Of a stretch of DNA of 64,000 bases, positions 34,060 through 42,315 are shown one piece after another. The DNA is from Chloroflexota bacterium (GTDB lineage: Bacteria; Chloroflexota; Anaerolineae; Anaerolineales; Anaerolineaceae). Position numbers and translations under genes: made by a program. Positions within the stretch are counted from its first letter, which is position 1; each line of letters opens with the position of its first letter. The stretch is from contig JAJUJY010000003.1 of NCBI GenBank assembly GCA_029265085.1, positions 1 to 64,000 of the forward strand. The letters run 5' to 3'. A model generated the notes under the pieces. The model searched no databases. It saw nothing but the letters and a program-made list of their open reading frames with translations, and had not been told where the DNA came from.

Positions 34060-35196
34060 TTATACCGGCAGAAATTTTTCCACCAGCGGCACAATACATT
34101 CGGCCGCATTTGAATTCCAGCGGCGGTACGCTTCCACGCTGGCGCGCATAGACTCCAGGCAAGCCGGGTTTTCCACCAGTTCACGGATTAACTGCTGCTG
34201 GCTGGCGGCATCCAATGCCACCCAGCCCAGCCCGTAGCGGCGGATAAATTCCAGGTTGGCCTGCTCCTGCCCGGGAATGTATGCTGTGGCAATAAAAGGC
34301 TTACCCAAAGCCATTGTCTCAAAGAGCATGTTCGGTCCGGCCTTCCCCATCACCACATCGGCGGCATTCATATAAGGCGCAATCTCTTTGGTAAACGGCA
34401 GCGCATACAGGCGCGGCTGGTTTTGATACCGCTCATACAACACCTGGTTGGTGCCAGTCGCCAGGATCACCTGCACATCCGGCACGGCCAGGACATTTTC
34501 AATCGTTTGCACAAAGCGCGCCGCCCCCTCACCACCGCCCTGCAAAAAGACCGTAAACGCCGCGGGATCCAATCCCAGCGCAGCCAACTTTTCCGCTTTA
34601 TCTTGCTGCGAAGCGCGGTAAAATTGAGCACGCACCGGCCAGCCGGTCAGGTGCAGCCGTTCAGGCGCAAAACCGGAAGCCAGCGCCTGCTGGTAGGTTT
34701 CGCGGGTAGGAGCAAAGACCGCCTGGGCGTTCTTCTCGGTCAGCCAGCTTTCATGCACCCCGTTCGGATCGGCAAAAAGCATTGCAAAGGGAATATGCTT
34801 GCGCGACAGGCGCATGGTAAAGGTCACTTCACTGGTTAAGTACGGATAGGTAGAAATAACCAGGTCGGGCTGGTATTTGCGCAGTGCAGCATAGACATTG
34901 CGGGCCAGCAAAACCGAATAGGTGTCGTGAGTCATACGCGAGCGCACCGGGGTATTCGCCAGGCGAAATTCTGCATCCCACAGCCACAGCGCGTGGCGGC
35001 TGACCAGTTTATAATGCAGGTGCACCAATCGCGGCTGCGGATCACAAAGCTCGACCTGAAAACGGTCCTCCAGCCGGTCGCGCAGCGCTTCGGCCAGGCT
35101 GATATGACCGCCGCCGGTGTGAGAAACAAAAATGAGAATTTTCGGTTGGGTTCGCTCGACCAAATTCATATCCTGATTTTTAAGAGGTCTGCTCAT
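34060..35196 (-). CDS. MGDG-synthase-like glycosyltransferase (GT28)
   Basis: 378 aa. The N-terminal domain (KILIFVSHTGGGHISLAEALRDRL, then VISTYPYLTSEVTF) matches the monogalactosyldiacylglycerol-synthase N-domain, and the C-terminal GT-B domain has the donor-binding block GKAGPNMLFETMALGKPFI with PGQEQAN. Such enzymes move a sugar from UDP-sugar to diacylglycerol; related MurG-like and processive glucosyltransferases occur in Gram-positives and Chloroflexota. Acts at the cytoplasmic face of the membrane. The start at 35196 is just 2 bp from the start of the divergent hydrolase gene; an alternative Met 9 codons later is near AGGAT. Confidence 0.88.
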   Translation of the reverse strand: MSRPLKNQDMNLVERTQPKILIFVSHTGGGHISLAEALRDRLEDRFQVELCDPQPRLVHLHYKLVSRHALWLWDAEFRLANTPVRSRMTHDTYSVLLARNVYAALRKYQPDLVISTYPYLTSEVTFTMRLSRKHIPFAMLFADPNGVHESWLTEKNAQAVFAPTRETYQQALASGFAPERLHLTGWPVRAQFYRASQQDKAEKLAALGLDPAAFTVFLQGGGEGAARFVQTIENVLAVPDVQVILATGTNQVLYERYQNQPRLYALPFTKEIAPYMNAADVVMGKAGPNMLFETMALGKPFIATAYIPGQEQANLEFIRRYGLGWVALDAASQQQLIRELVENPACLESMRASVEAYRRWNSNAAECIVPLVEKFLPV

Positions 35197-35198
35197 CC

Positions 35199-35942
35199 AT
35201 GTCCATTCATTATCAAATCAGCGGTGAAGGTCCAGTGCTCGTCCTGGTGCATGGCATGGGGGTTACGTTTACTATCTGGCAGCAGTTGGCCCCGCTGCTA
35301 TCGCCTTATTATAAGCTAGTCCAGGTGGAATTACCTGGAAATGGCGCATCCGCACCGCTCCCGCAGGGGCAGGACTATTACCAGGGCAGCGCAGCCGCGT
35401 TAGAAGAACTGCGCCTGGAGTTGGGCCTGGACCGGTGGAACCTGCTGGGATATTCGCTGGGCGGATGGGTGGTGCAGACCTACCTGCAGCGCTGGCCGCA
35501 GCATGTGGAACAGGCGATTTTTCTCTGCCCGGCGATTACAAAGCCATTTTGGGCCAACAACCTGAACAACCTGCGAAAAATCGACTCGCGCTGGCCTGCG
35601 GTGGGGAACTGGCTTTTATCCGGCTGGCGCCTGCGCGAGTTGGTGCGCTGGTTTGGTTTTAGCGGGCAGCAGCACCCGTATATCGCAGTCTGGGCGCGCG
35701 AGATTTCCGCCCAACCGGTGCAGACAATCAAGGCCGGGCTGTACGACCTGCCCCAGGCCGGGCGGGCCGCTTTTCCACTGCCCCAACGGCCCGTCCATTT
35801 CATCTGGGCAGACCATGATGCCATCACCGCCACGCCCCAACCCCTGCGCCCGCTGGACAGCCTGGTGCCGGGTGTCCACGGCGCGCCCATGCTCTCCGCT
35901 GAAGCCGTGGCCGAAGTGGTGCGGGGAATTTTGAAGGCGTGA
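35199..35942 (+). CDS. Alpha/beta hydrolase
   Basis: 247 aa. LVLVHGMGVTFTIW gives the oxyanion region, Ser87 lies in the nucleophile elbow GYSLGG, an Asp lies in HFIWADHDAIT, and a His in GVHGAPMLSAEAV near the end. No signal peptide. Esterase or lipase activity is likely but substrate is not known. The gene starts 2 bp from the divergent glycosyltransferase gene, so the two promoters must lie in one another's coding sequence or 5' end. The 3' end borders the repeat-rich gap 35943-36421. Confidence 0.9.
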   Translation: MSIHYQISGEGPVLVLVHGMGVTFTIWQQLAPLLSPYYKLVQVELPGNGASAPLPQGQDYYQGSAAALEELRLELGLDRWNLLGYSLGGWVVQTYLQRWPQHVEQAIFLCPAITKPFWANNLNNLRKIDSRWPAVGNWLLSGWRLRELVRWFGFSGQQHPYIAVWAREISAQPVQTIKAGLYDLPQAGRAAFPLPQRPVHFIWADHDAITATPQPLRPLDSLVPGVHGAPMLSAEAVAEVVRGILKA

Positions 35943-36421
35943 GAAATACCAATTGCCAGTCGTCAGTTGACAGTTGCCAGTTGTCAGACAAATAGCCGAA
36001 AGCTGGTCACAGACGGCTGCTTTCTCGCGGCGGCATGTAGGTTGCGGTGGAGGAGCGGAAATCACACCGGCGTCTTGCAGGATTGATCCGCTCCGGAACC
36101 CAACAAACAAAGTTGCACTGGCGGCTGATCGCTTCTTCCCCGCCAAATGCTCCCTGAAATCTTTTTTCACCACAAAGACACAGAGAGCACAGAGAATTAT
36201 GAATTACGCTGAAAGCTGGAAGCTGATAGCTATCATTCTCTGACTGGCCGGGTATATTTTATGTGCATTTTTTTAATTTCTGTATAATTATTGACGATAT
36301 TCTTGGTTGCACAACAAAAGGCGGGATACGATTACCAATCAAGGATTTTATGCAGATGGTTGTTAAAACGAAGTTGCCTTGCTGAGTAAGAAAAATTTTT
36401 ACACCAGAAATTCGAGAATCG
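35943..36421. repeat. 479-bp intergenic region with dispersed repeats
   Basis: No gene. It contains a CAGTTG-rich array (35955-35987), a module CACAAAGACACAGAGAGCAC (36171-36190), and AGCTGGAAGCTGATAGCT (36215-36232). The 20-mer at 35961-35980 recurs exactly in inverted orientation at 44016-44035. The right part (36250-36421) is AT-rich and leads into the nuclease gene; TATAAT at 36281-36286 may be its -10 box. Confidence 0.6.
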
Positions 36422-37486
36422 ATGAAAATATACAGCATTACCCCCGACAATAAATTCAAAGAATACGCTGAAATTGGATTTCAAGACGAACATCAGGAAT
36501 CGGTTTTGGAAAATTGGCTTGAAAACAATCCAGAAAAAATTATTGAAAATGGCAGTTTGTTAATCATTGGACGGCAAGTTACCACAAATCTTAGCAGTTT
36601 TATCGACTTACTCGCCATTGATAGACAAGGCGATTTAGTTGTTATTGAACTAAAAAGAGACCGCACTCCACGCGAAACGCTGGCACAGGCTCTTGAGTAT
36701 TCGTCCTTTGTTGAAAAGTTAGGCTATGAACAGTTGGATGAGATTTTTAGAAATTATTCAGGCGACGAAGCCCTAAATCTTGCCCAATATCATCGTGAAT
36801 ATTTCAGTTTGGTTTCTGATGAAGCCGTTGTATTCAACAACGACCAAAGAATTGTTATTGTTGGTCAAAAAATTACTCCTGAAATTCGACAAACTTCAAC
36901 TTTTCTGCGTAATAAGGGTGTAAGAGTCACTTGTTTAGAGTTTACTTTTTTCAAAGCCGATGGCGGATTAAGGTTACTATCCACAAATATTGTCATCGGG
37001 AATGAGACTTCCAACATTTCTAAAGTATCATCAAGTTCATTACCAATTATTTCCGAAAGTGCCTTTTTTAATTCTTTAGACACAAACGGCAAGTTTATAT
37101 TTGAAAAATTGTTGGCATGGGCAAAGTCTAAATCGTTTCCAATTCATTGGGGTACAAAAGGCTTTTCTCTCAATGTCAATTTGTCTGGTACGCATGTCGC
37201 TTTTTGTTTTGGGTATCCCCCAAAATCGGTGTATCAGCAATCCATATATTCGGCGCTTGTTGGCCGTGGCGGTTTGTTAAGCAAAATAGATATATCTGAA
37301 CAAAAATTACAGTCGTTGTATGCAGAAGCCCAAAATTCAGGTTTATTTCAGCCCGCGGGTAGAGAATTAAAATGCCCAATAAATCGTAAATTTTCAGAAA
37401 AACAAATTGAGTGGTTATTCTCATGGCTAGATAAAATTACAAAAGAAATTGAAATACTTGGGTTAAAAGGTCAAGGCGAAAGGTAA
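36422..37486 (+). CDS. NucS/DUF91-like PD-(D/E)XK nuclease-domain protein
   Basis: 354 aa. The N-terminal half has a nuclease core: Glu30 (SVLENWLENNPEKI), Asp62 (IDLLAIDRQGDLVVIELKR) and Glu76-x-Lys78, then QALEYSSFVEKL, as in the endonuclease NucS/DUF91 group and many defence-related PD-(D/E)XK proteins. The C-terminal 150 residues (WAKSKSFPIHWGTKGFSLNVN and on) form a separate unknown domain. NucS-type enzymes cut branched or mismatched DNA; a restriction or repair role here is inference. The gene is far more AT-rich than its neighbours and is not preceded by an obvious ribosome site, consistent with recent acquisition. Confidence 0.82.
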   Translation: MKIYSITPDNKFKEYAEIGFQDEHQESVLENWLENNPEKIIENGSLLIIGRQVTTNLSSFIDLLAIDRQGDLVVIELKRDRTPRETLAQALEYSSFVEKLGYEQLDEIFRNYSGDEALNLAQYHREYFSLVSDEAVVFNNDQRIVIVGQKITPEIRQTSTFLRNKGVRVTCLEFTFFKADGGLRLLSTNIVIGNETSNISKVSSSSLPIISESAFFNSLDTNGKFIFEKLLAWAKSKSFPIHWGTKGFSLNVNLSGTHVAFCFGYPPKSVYQQSIYSALVGRGGLLSKIDISEQKLQSLYAEAQNSGLFQPAGRELKCPINRKFSEKQIEWLFSWLDKITKEIEILGLKGQGER

Positions 37487-37639
37487 ACCTAAAAACCTCA
37501 ACGTACCGCAAGCCACCTCCGCATGTACCTCCCACGTTTTCAGGGATTCAGCGTCTTTAGCATTTTCTGCTGTTAACTTTTTTATTAAATCCCGCCTGCA
37601 CGCAAGTAACACAAGTCATTGGCTGGCAGAAAGATAAAT

Positions 37640-38212
37640 ATGAAAATCATCGAAGAACACGTAACACGACGCGACGTTATAACTTACTATGTCAAGTATG
37701 ATCGAAAGAAGAAGAATATGCCTGCAATCGAAAACCTCGAATCATGGTCATGGAATGATCCAAAAGCTATTGATGAGCAGCTTAAAAATAATAATCTAAA
37801 GTCAGGGGTTTTATCAGCGTATCGCGAATGGCAACTTACCCGATTAGACTATGCTGATATCGCAGGCTGCGCAATCGTTAATCACATTTTCCGAGGTCAA
37901 CCACAGGCTCTCGGGCGAATTTCCCAAAGTCTTATCGCAAATTTCAAGCCCTTGAATAATCCAGATTGGTGGGAAAAACTTTCTTCTGGGTCAGATATTA
38001 CGCGTGAATCGGCATTGATTTTACGGCCTTCAGTTTCGAGTGAAAGACCAGCAACTTGGTATATTGAAGATGGCAGTGGCCGCGCGCTCGCATTATTTCA
38101 ACGCATGCTCTTGTATTCAGAATTTTCGCGCACAGCCTATGCATATATTGGCATTATTCCAGATGAAGGCAGTCATTTCATAATTGAACATCCTGAGCTT
38201 TTGAGGCGTTGA
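37640..38212 (+). CDS. Hypothetical protein in AT-rich insert
   Basis: 190 aa from the ATG at 37640, with AGAAAG upstream; a TTG start 21 nt earlier is possible. The middle reads ALILRPSVSSERPATWYIED and then GSGRALALFQRMLLYS, followed by YAYIGIIPDEGSHFI. I do not recognise the family by name. No signal or membrane segment. AT-rich like the two genes around it. Confidence 0.65.
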   Translation: MKIIEEHVTRRDVITYYVKYDRKKKNMPAIENLESWSWNDPKAIDEQLKNNNLKSGVLSAYREWQLTRLDYADIAGCAIVNHIFRGQPQALGRISQSLIANFKPLNNPDWWEKLSSGSDITRESALILRPSVSSERPATWYIEDGSGRALALFQRMLLYSEFSRTAYAYIGIIPDEGSHFIIEHPELLRR

Positions 38213-38274
38213 ATGTATAAGATTGCCAGCCAATATATCGCGCAGCAAATCATGATGAAATTGAAAAAACCATA

Positions 38275-38871
38275 ATGGATCATATTATTAAATTACCTGA
38301 ACCTCAAAAAGAACTCGATTTCCCCTTGATGAAAGCGTTAGAAAAAAGGCGATCAACAAGAAAATTGAAAGATGCTCCGCTCACCGGGCAAGAATTATCG
38401 AATCTCCTTTGGGCGGCTTGCGGAATTACGAAAATCAAGCAGGGGAAAGTAAAGAGCAAAAGAACAGCCCCCTCGGCATGTAATTCGCAAGAAATCAGAG
38501 TGTATGTCCTCATGGCAGAAGGCGTATTTTTATATAACGAAGAAAATCACGAATTAGTAGAAATCATTTCAACGGATATCCGAGAACATATTGGTACTCA
38601 GAAAATGATGAAGTCTGCGCCAATGGGTCTTGTTTTTGTGGCTGACTTATCGAGAATGACGGGACCTTATTTAAAGAACAAGGAAGCTCAACGCTTTAGC
38701 GCGTGGGTCGATACAGGATTTATCAGTCAAAATGTATATTTATATTGTGCTGCCTCAGATTTAGGAACGGTGGTTTTATCCTTAGTGGATCGAGATCAAT
38801 TGCATAAACAAATGCAATTGAAAGAACACGAGAAGATTGTTTTAACACAGGTTGTTGGTCATTTACCGTAG
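38275..38871 (+). CDS. Nitroreductase / SagB-ThcOx-like oxidoreductase
   Basis: 198 aa. ALEKRRSTRKLKDAPLTGQELSNLLWAACGIT is the FMN-binding start of the nitroreductase superfamily; the TAPSACNSQEIRVYVL and VDTGFISQNVYLYCAASDLGTVVL blocks fit the SagB/ThcOx branch. SagB proteins oxidise azolines in peptide natural products, but no partner cyclodehydratase or precursor peptide is nearby, so a stand-alone nitroreductase is as likely. Low GC; the last gene of the AT-rich insert. Confidence 0.85.
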   Translation: MDHIIKLPEPQKELDFPLMKALEKRRSTRKLKDAPLTGQELSNLLWAACGITKIKQGKVKSKRTAPSACNSQEIRVYVLMAEGVFLYNEENHELVEIISTDIREHIGTQKMMKSAPMGLVFVADLSRMTGPYLKNKEAQRFSAWVDTGFISQNVYLYCAASDLGTVVLSLVDRDQLHKQMQLKEHEKIVLTQVVGHLP

Positions 38872-39151
38872 AAAGGGCCTTCGACAAAAGCGCGGCGCGT
38901 AACAAGAAGCGTGCAACCGCCTTTCGACCTATCCCCCGGCCCCTTCCCGGCGCGGGAAGGGGAGCATTTCTATTTTCCCTCCCTGCCAGGGAGGGCCAGG
39001 GTGGGTTCTTCAAAACTGGCAGCTTCTCCACGGATCGCTACGGGCTGTTCTACCAACTGCCAACCAATAACTGTTAACAAAAAACTAAAAACTAACAACC
39101 AACAACCTCCCCGTTTCGATTACAATCAAGAAAAATCCCAAGGAGACGCCC
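38872..39151. repeat. Intergenic region with two palindromic repeats
   Basis: CCCCTTCCC pairs with GGGAAGGGG (38940-38962, loop GGCGC) and CCCTCCCT pairs with AGGGAGGG (38977-38995, loop GCC). Similar GC-rich REP-like palindromes are commonly seen between genes. They are followed by an A/C-rich stretch (39048-39117) made of AACTG, AACCA and ACTAAAAACTAAC units. AAGGAG (39139-39144) is the ribosome site for the next gene. Confidence 0.6.
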
Positions 39152-39919
39152 ATGGACGTACGCCAATTTAACCGCCAGGCCTGGGACCAGCAGGTAGCCC
39201 AGGGAAACACATGGACCATCCCGGTCAGCTCGGAAGAAGTTGCTGCCGCCCGCCGCGGCGAATGGAAGCTGGTGCTGACCCCCACCATCCCCGTTCCAGC
39301 CGCGTGGTACCCGCCCCTCTCCGGCGCGGACGTGCTCTGCCTGGCCTCCGGCGGCGGGCAGCAAGGCCCGATCCTGGCTGCGGCCGGCGCGCACGTCACC
39401 GTTTTGGATAACTCCCCCGCCCAACTGGGGCAGGACCGCATGGTGGCCGAGCGGGATGGGCTGGAAATTCGCACGGTGGAAGGCGACATGCGCGACCTGT
39501 CCATGTTCCCGGATGAAAGCTTTGACCTGATCTTCCACCCGGTTTCGAATATCTTCTGCCCGGAAATTCTGCCGGTCTGGCGCGAGGCCTTCCGCGTACT
39601 GCGCAAAGGCGGCGTGCTGTTATCCGGTTTCTGCAATCCGGTCATGTTTATTTTCGACTTCCCTGCCCTGGATGCCGGTAAACTGGTGGTGACCCGCCGC
39701 ATCCCCTATTCGGATGTTGAAAGCCTGACACCGGAGGAGATTTGCGAATTTGAAAAACAGGGACTGCCAGTGGAATTCAGCCACACGCTCGACGAGCAAA
39801 TCGGCGGGCAGTTGGCGGCCGGTTTCTTGCTGGCCGGGTTCTACGAAGACATCGACCCGACCTCCGTGTTAGGCGAAACGCTGCCTACCTTCATCGCCAC
39901 CCGCGCAATTAAACCGTAG
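39152..39919 (+). CDS. Class I SAM-dependent methyltransferase
   Basis: 255 aa. Motif I reads [29 protein letters not shown], motif post-I an Asp in [16 protein letters not shown], then [29 protein letters not shown] precedes the ATG. The product is soluble; substrate unknown. The phosphatase gene begins 8 bp later, so it leads a compact operon of four genes. Confidence 0.88.
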   Translation: MDVRQFNRQAWDQQVAQGNTWTIPVSSEEVAAARRGEWKLVLTPTIPVPAAWYPPLSGADVLCLASGGGQQGPILAAAGAHVTVLDNSPAQLGQDRMVAERDGLEIRTVEGDMRDLSMFPDESFDLIFHPVSNIFCPEILPVWREAFRVLRKGGVLLSGFCNPVMFIFDFPALDAGKLVVTRRIPYSDVESLTPEEICEFEKQGLPVEFSHTLDEQIGGQLAAGFLLAGFYEDIDPTSVLGETLPTFIATRAIKP

Positions 39920-39926
39920 CAACGCC

Positions 39927-40562
39927 ATGCTGCGCCTGATCTTTGCCCGCCACGGCGAATCGGAAGCCAACCTGCTGCATGAATTCTCCAACACCGGCCT
40001 GAAACACGGCCTGACCGAGAAAGGCCGCCTGCAGGCCGAAATTCTGGCCAAACGGCTGCGGCGCATGCAGGTCACACGCATCTACGCCAGCCCCCTGCTG
40101 CGCGCTGTGCAAACCGCCGAGATCATTGCGGCCGAACTGGGCCTGCCCTTTACCATCCATGAGGCACTGCGCGAATACGACGTAGGTATTTACGAAGGCC
40201 GCTCCGATGCGGCTGCCTGGGCGCGCTACAACGAAGTGGACGATGCCTGGATGCTGCACGGTGAAGCCGGTCAGCGCATGGAAGGCGGCGAAAGCCTGAA
40301 CGATATCCGCGCCCGCTTTGAGCCGTTCATCCGCGAACTGGCCGGGCAGTTTGGCGCGCAATCCGAATCGATTTTGCTGGTCAGTCACGGCGGGCTATAC
40401 CGCACCATGCTGCCGCAGATTTTAAGCAACGTCAGCGCAGCCTTTTCATTGGCGCACCCGCTGCGCAACACCGGATATGTCACTGCCGAGCTGCGCCCGG
40501 AAGGGTGGCTGTGTACCGGCTGGCAGAGTGACGATGAGACTCATTATACAGTATTCGCATAG
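39927..40562 (+). CDS. Histidine phosphatase family protein
   Basis: 211 aa. The phosphorylated His lies in FARHGESEAN near the N-terminus, with the partner Arg-Glu region around REYDVGIYEG, and a second His in LVSHGGLYRTML. This is the phosphoglycerate-mutase-like branch; the precise phosphate ester is unknown. Starts 8 bp after the methyltransferase and ends 7 bp before the XTPase gene. Confidence 0.92.
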   Translation: MLRLIFARHGESEANLLHEFSNTGLKHGLTEKGRLQAEILAKRLRRMQVTRIYASPLLRAVQTAEIIAAELGLPFTIHEALREYDVGIYEGRSDAAAWARYNEVDDAWMLHGEAGQRMEGGESLNDIRARFEPFIRELAGQFGAQSESILLVSHGGLYRTMLPQILSNVSAAFSLAHPLRNTGYVTAELRPEGWLCTGWQSDDETHYTVFA

Positions 40563-40568
40563 ATTAAT

Positions 40569-41147
40569 ATGACTTCACCAACCTTCCCCACCCCTCACCG
40601 CCCGGTCATCCTGGCAGTTGGTTCGCAAAACCCGGTCAAGCTGCAGTGCGTGCGCAGCGGGTTTGAGAAAATGTTCCCCGGGCAGCCGTATGAGCTGCTC
40701 ACCGCCAATGTGCCTTCCGGAATCAGCGCCCAGCCCCTTTCCGATGCGGAAACGCTGCAAGGCGCTCTGAACCGGGCGGCCAACACCCGCGCCGTCATTC
40801 CCCAGGCCGATTTGTGGTTTGGGATCGAGGGCGGCATTGAAGAAACGGACGGTCAGATGTCCGCCTTTGCCTGGATCGTGGCGCTCTCCGCTGAGCAGAC
40901 CGGCAAAGGCCGCACCGGCGCGTTTTTCCTCCCGCCGCAGGTCGCTGCGCTCATCCGCCAGGGCAAGGAACTGGGTGAGGCCGATGATCTTGTCTTTGGA
41001 CGCACCAATTCCAAGCAAGCCAACGGCGCAATCGGATTGCTGACCAGCGATGCCCTCGACCGGGCGCAGTTTTACGAGCAGGCGGTCTTATTTGCCCTGA
41101 TTCCCTTCAAGAATCCGGAACTTTATGCGCAGGCAAACGGCCGGTGA
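40569..41147 (+). CDS. yjjX: Inosine/xanthosine triphosphatase (YjjX/DUF84)
   Basis: 192 aa. Begins AVGSQNPVKLQCVRSGF, with VPSGISAQPLSDAETLQGALNRA and DLWFGIEGGIEE, the hallmarks of YjjX (DUF84). It removes damaged purine nucleotides (ITP, XTP) from the pool. Its last base overlaps the next gene (GTGA overlap), so it is coupled to the pyrophosphatase-like gene. Confidence 0.9.
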   Translation: MTSPTFPTPHRPVILAVGSQNPVKLQCVRSGFEKMFPGQPYELLTANVPSGISAQPLSDAETLQGALNRAANTRAVIPQADLWFGIEGGIEETDGQMSAFAWIVALSAEQTGKGRTGAFFLPPQVAALIRQGKELGEADDLVFGRTNSKQANGAIGLLTSDALDRAQFYEQAVLFALIPFKNPELYAQANGR

Positions 41148-41479
41148 ACCCAGCGCAATACCTGGGGCAGACGCTGCGGATCCGGATCGACCGCCCGCTG
41201 GGCAGCCGCCATCCCACCCACGGATTTTCCTACCCGGTCAATTACGGCTACCTGCCGGATACCCCCGCCCCGGATGGTGAAGACCTGGATGCGTATGCCC
41301 TCGGTCCCGACCAACCGTTGGAAGAATTTGAGGGGGTTTGCATCGCGGTGATCCATCGCCTGGATGACGAGGACGACAAGCTGGTGCTGGTGCCGCCCGG
41401 CACAACCCTGAGCGATATGCAAATCCGCGAGCTGACCCACTTTCAGGAACAGTGGTTTGAGTCGGTGATCCTGCGCTAA
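41144..41479 (+). CDS. Inorganic-pyrophosphatase-like protein (short form)
   Basis: 111 aa, starting at GTG within a 4-bp overlap of the yjjX gene. RIRIDRPLGSRHPTHGFSYP and VNYGYLP recall soluble family I pyrophosphatase, and DGEDLDAY matches the metal-binding signature D-x-D-x-x-D, with Glu for the second Asp. It is much shorter than the usual ~170 residues. Pairing with XTPase, whose product is pyrophosphate, fits its task. Because of its length and altered motif, activity is uncertain. Confidence 0.8.
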   Translation: MNPAQYLGQTLRIRIDRPLGSRHPTHGFSYPVNYGYLPDTPAPDGEDLDAYALGPDQPLEEFEGVCIAVIHRLDDEDDKLVLVPPGTTLSDMQIRELTHFQEQWFESVILR

Positions 41480-41482
41480 GAA

Positions 41483-42238
41483 TTAGCCCAGCTTTTCCCA
41501 GACCTGGTACAACCCCAACCGCCCGCCGTCGCCGTCCGATTCAAAGGTTTCGACAATCTGAAAGCCGGTCTGAGCAGCCAAATCTGCCAGTTCATCTGCG
41601 CTAAACAAATGCACATAACGCAGCCCGACCTGTTCCGCCTGGCCGGGTAAGGCATGCCGCCAATCCAGCAGCGTATCGCCGGGATCCAGTTCGCGCTCAT
41701 CCAACCCAATTTTCGACCAGGGCTGGCGGCGTTCCATTAACTTTGGAGAATGTTGAAACTGCCACTCGGAATGGATAAATTTTCCACCCACCGGCAGGTG
41801 TTGGCGAACCAATTGCAAGATCTCCGTGCGCACCTCGGCGCCGGGAATATGGTGCAGCGCGGCAAAAGACAGGATGATATCAAAGGTCTGCCCGCGCACC
41901 TGCTCCGCCCAACCCGGGTTGGTCAGGTCAGCCTGGGCAAACTGCACCAGAACACCGGGCTGCTCAACCGCTGCGGCCATCTGGCGCGCCTCGCTGAGCA
42001 GTTCTGCGCTGAAATCCAGTCCCAGGTAGCTGCCTTGCCGCCAGGTTTGCGCCAGTTCAGCGGCCAACGCACCGCTGCCGCAGCCTAAATCCAACAGGCT
42101 TGCTCCTTCCGGCAGGCTGGCAATCACCCGCCGCACACCGGGCTGGATGCGCCGCCGGGTGGCGGCAAAAGCCGGTCCGAAAATCTGGTAAAATTGACGA
42201 TTAAGGTCTAAAAGAATTTGTATCGTTTCTGGCCGCAT
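41483..42238 (-). CDS. Class I SAM-dependent methyltransferase
   Basis: 251 aa from the ATG at 42238, with AGGGAG 6 nt upstream; the frame continues upstream without a site. Motif I is ASLLDLGCGSGALAAELAQT and motif II DIILSFAALHHIPG. Followed by HSEWQFQHSPKL and a C-terminal part with DTLLDWRHALPGQ. Converges on the pyrophosphatase-like gene with 3 bp between stops. Substrate unknown. Confidence 0.9.
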   Translation of the reverse strand: MRPETIQILLDLNRQFYQIFGPAFAATRRRIQPGVRRVIASLPEGASLLDLGCGSGALAAELAQTWRQGSYLGLDFSAELLSEARQMAAAVEQPGVLVQFAQADLTNPGWAEQVRGQTFDIILSFAALHHIPGAEVRTEILQLVRQHLPVGGKFIHSEWQFQHSPKLMERRQPWSKIGLDERELDPGDTLLDWRHALPGQAEQVGLRYVHLFSADELADLAAQTGFQIVETFESDGDGGRLGLYQVWEKLG

Positions 42239-42315
42239 AAAACTCCCTGGTTCGAAGATTAGTTTATCCCGGATCAGCACAGCGGTCAACCACGGTTTAT
42301 TAAGAATAAAAACTC

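Noticed and set aside
35943..36250. The CAGTTG-rich repeats as a CRISPR array
   Set aside because: Units are short, irregular and have no spacers of constant length, and no cas genes are near.
38275..38871. SagB-type peptide-modification cluster
   Set aside because: No cyclodehydratase, precursor peptide or transporter is nearby; a stand-alone nitroreductase explains it.
36422..38871. Integrative element with attachment sites
   Set aside because: No integrase, transposase or matching direct repeats at the borders; only base composition and dispersed repeats point to transfer.
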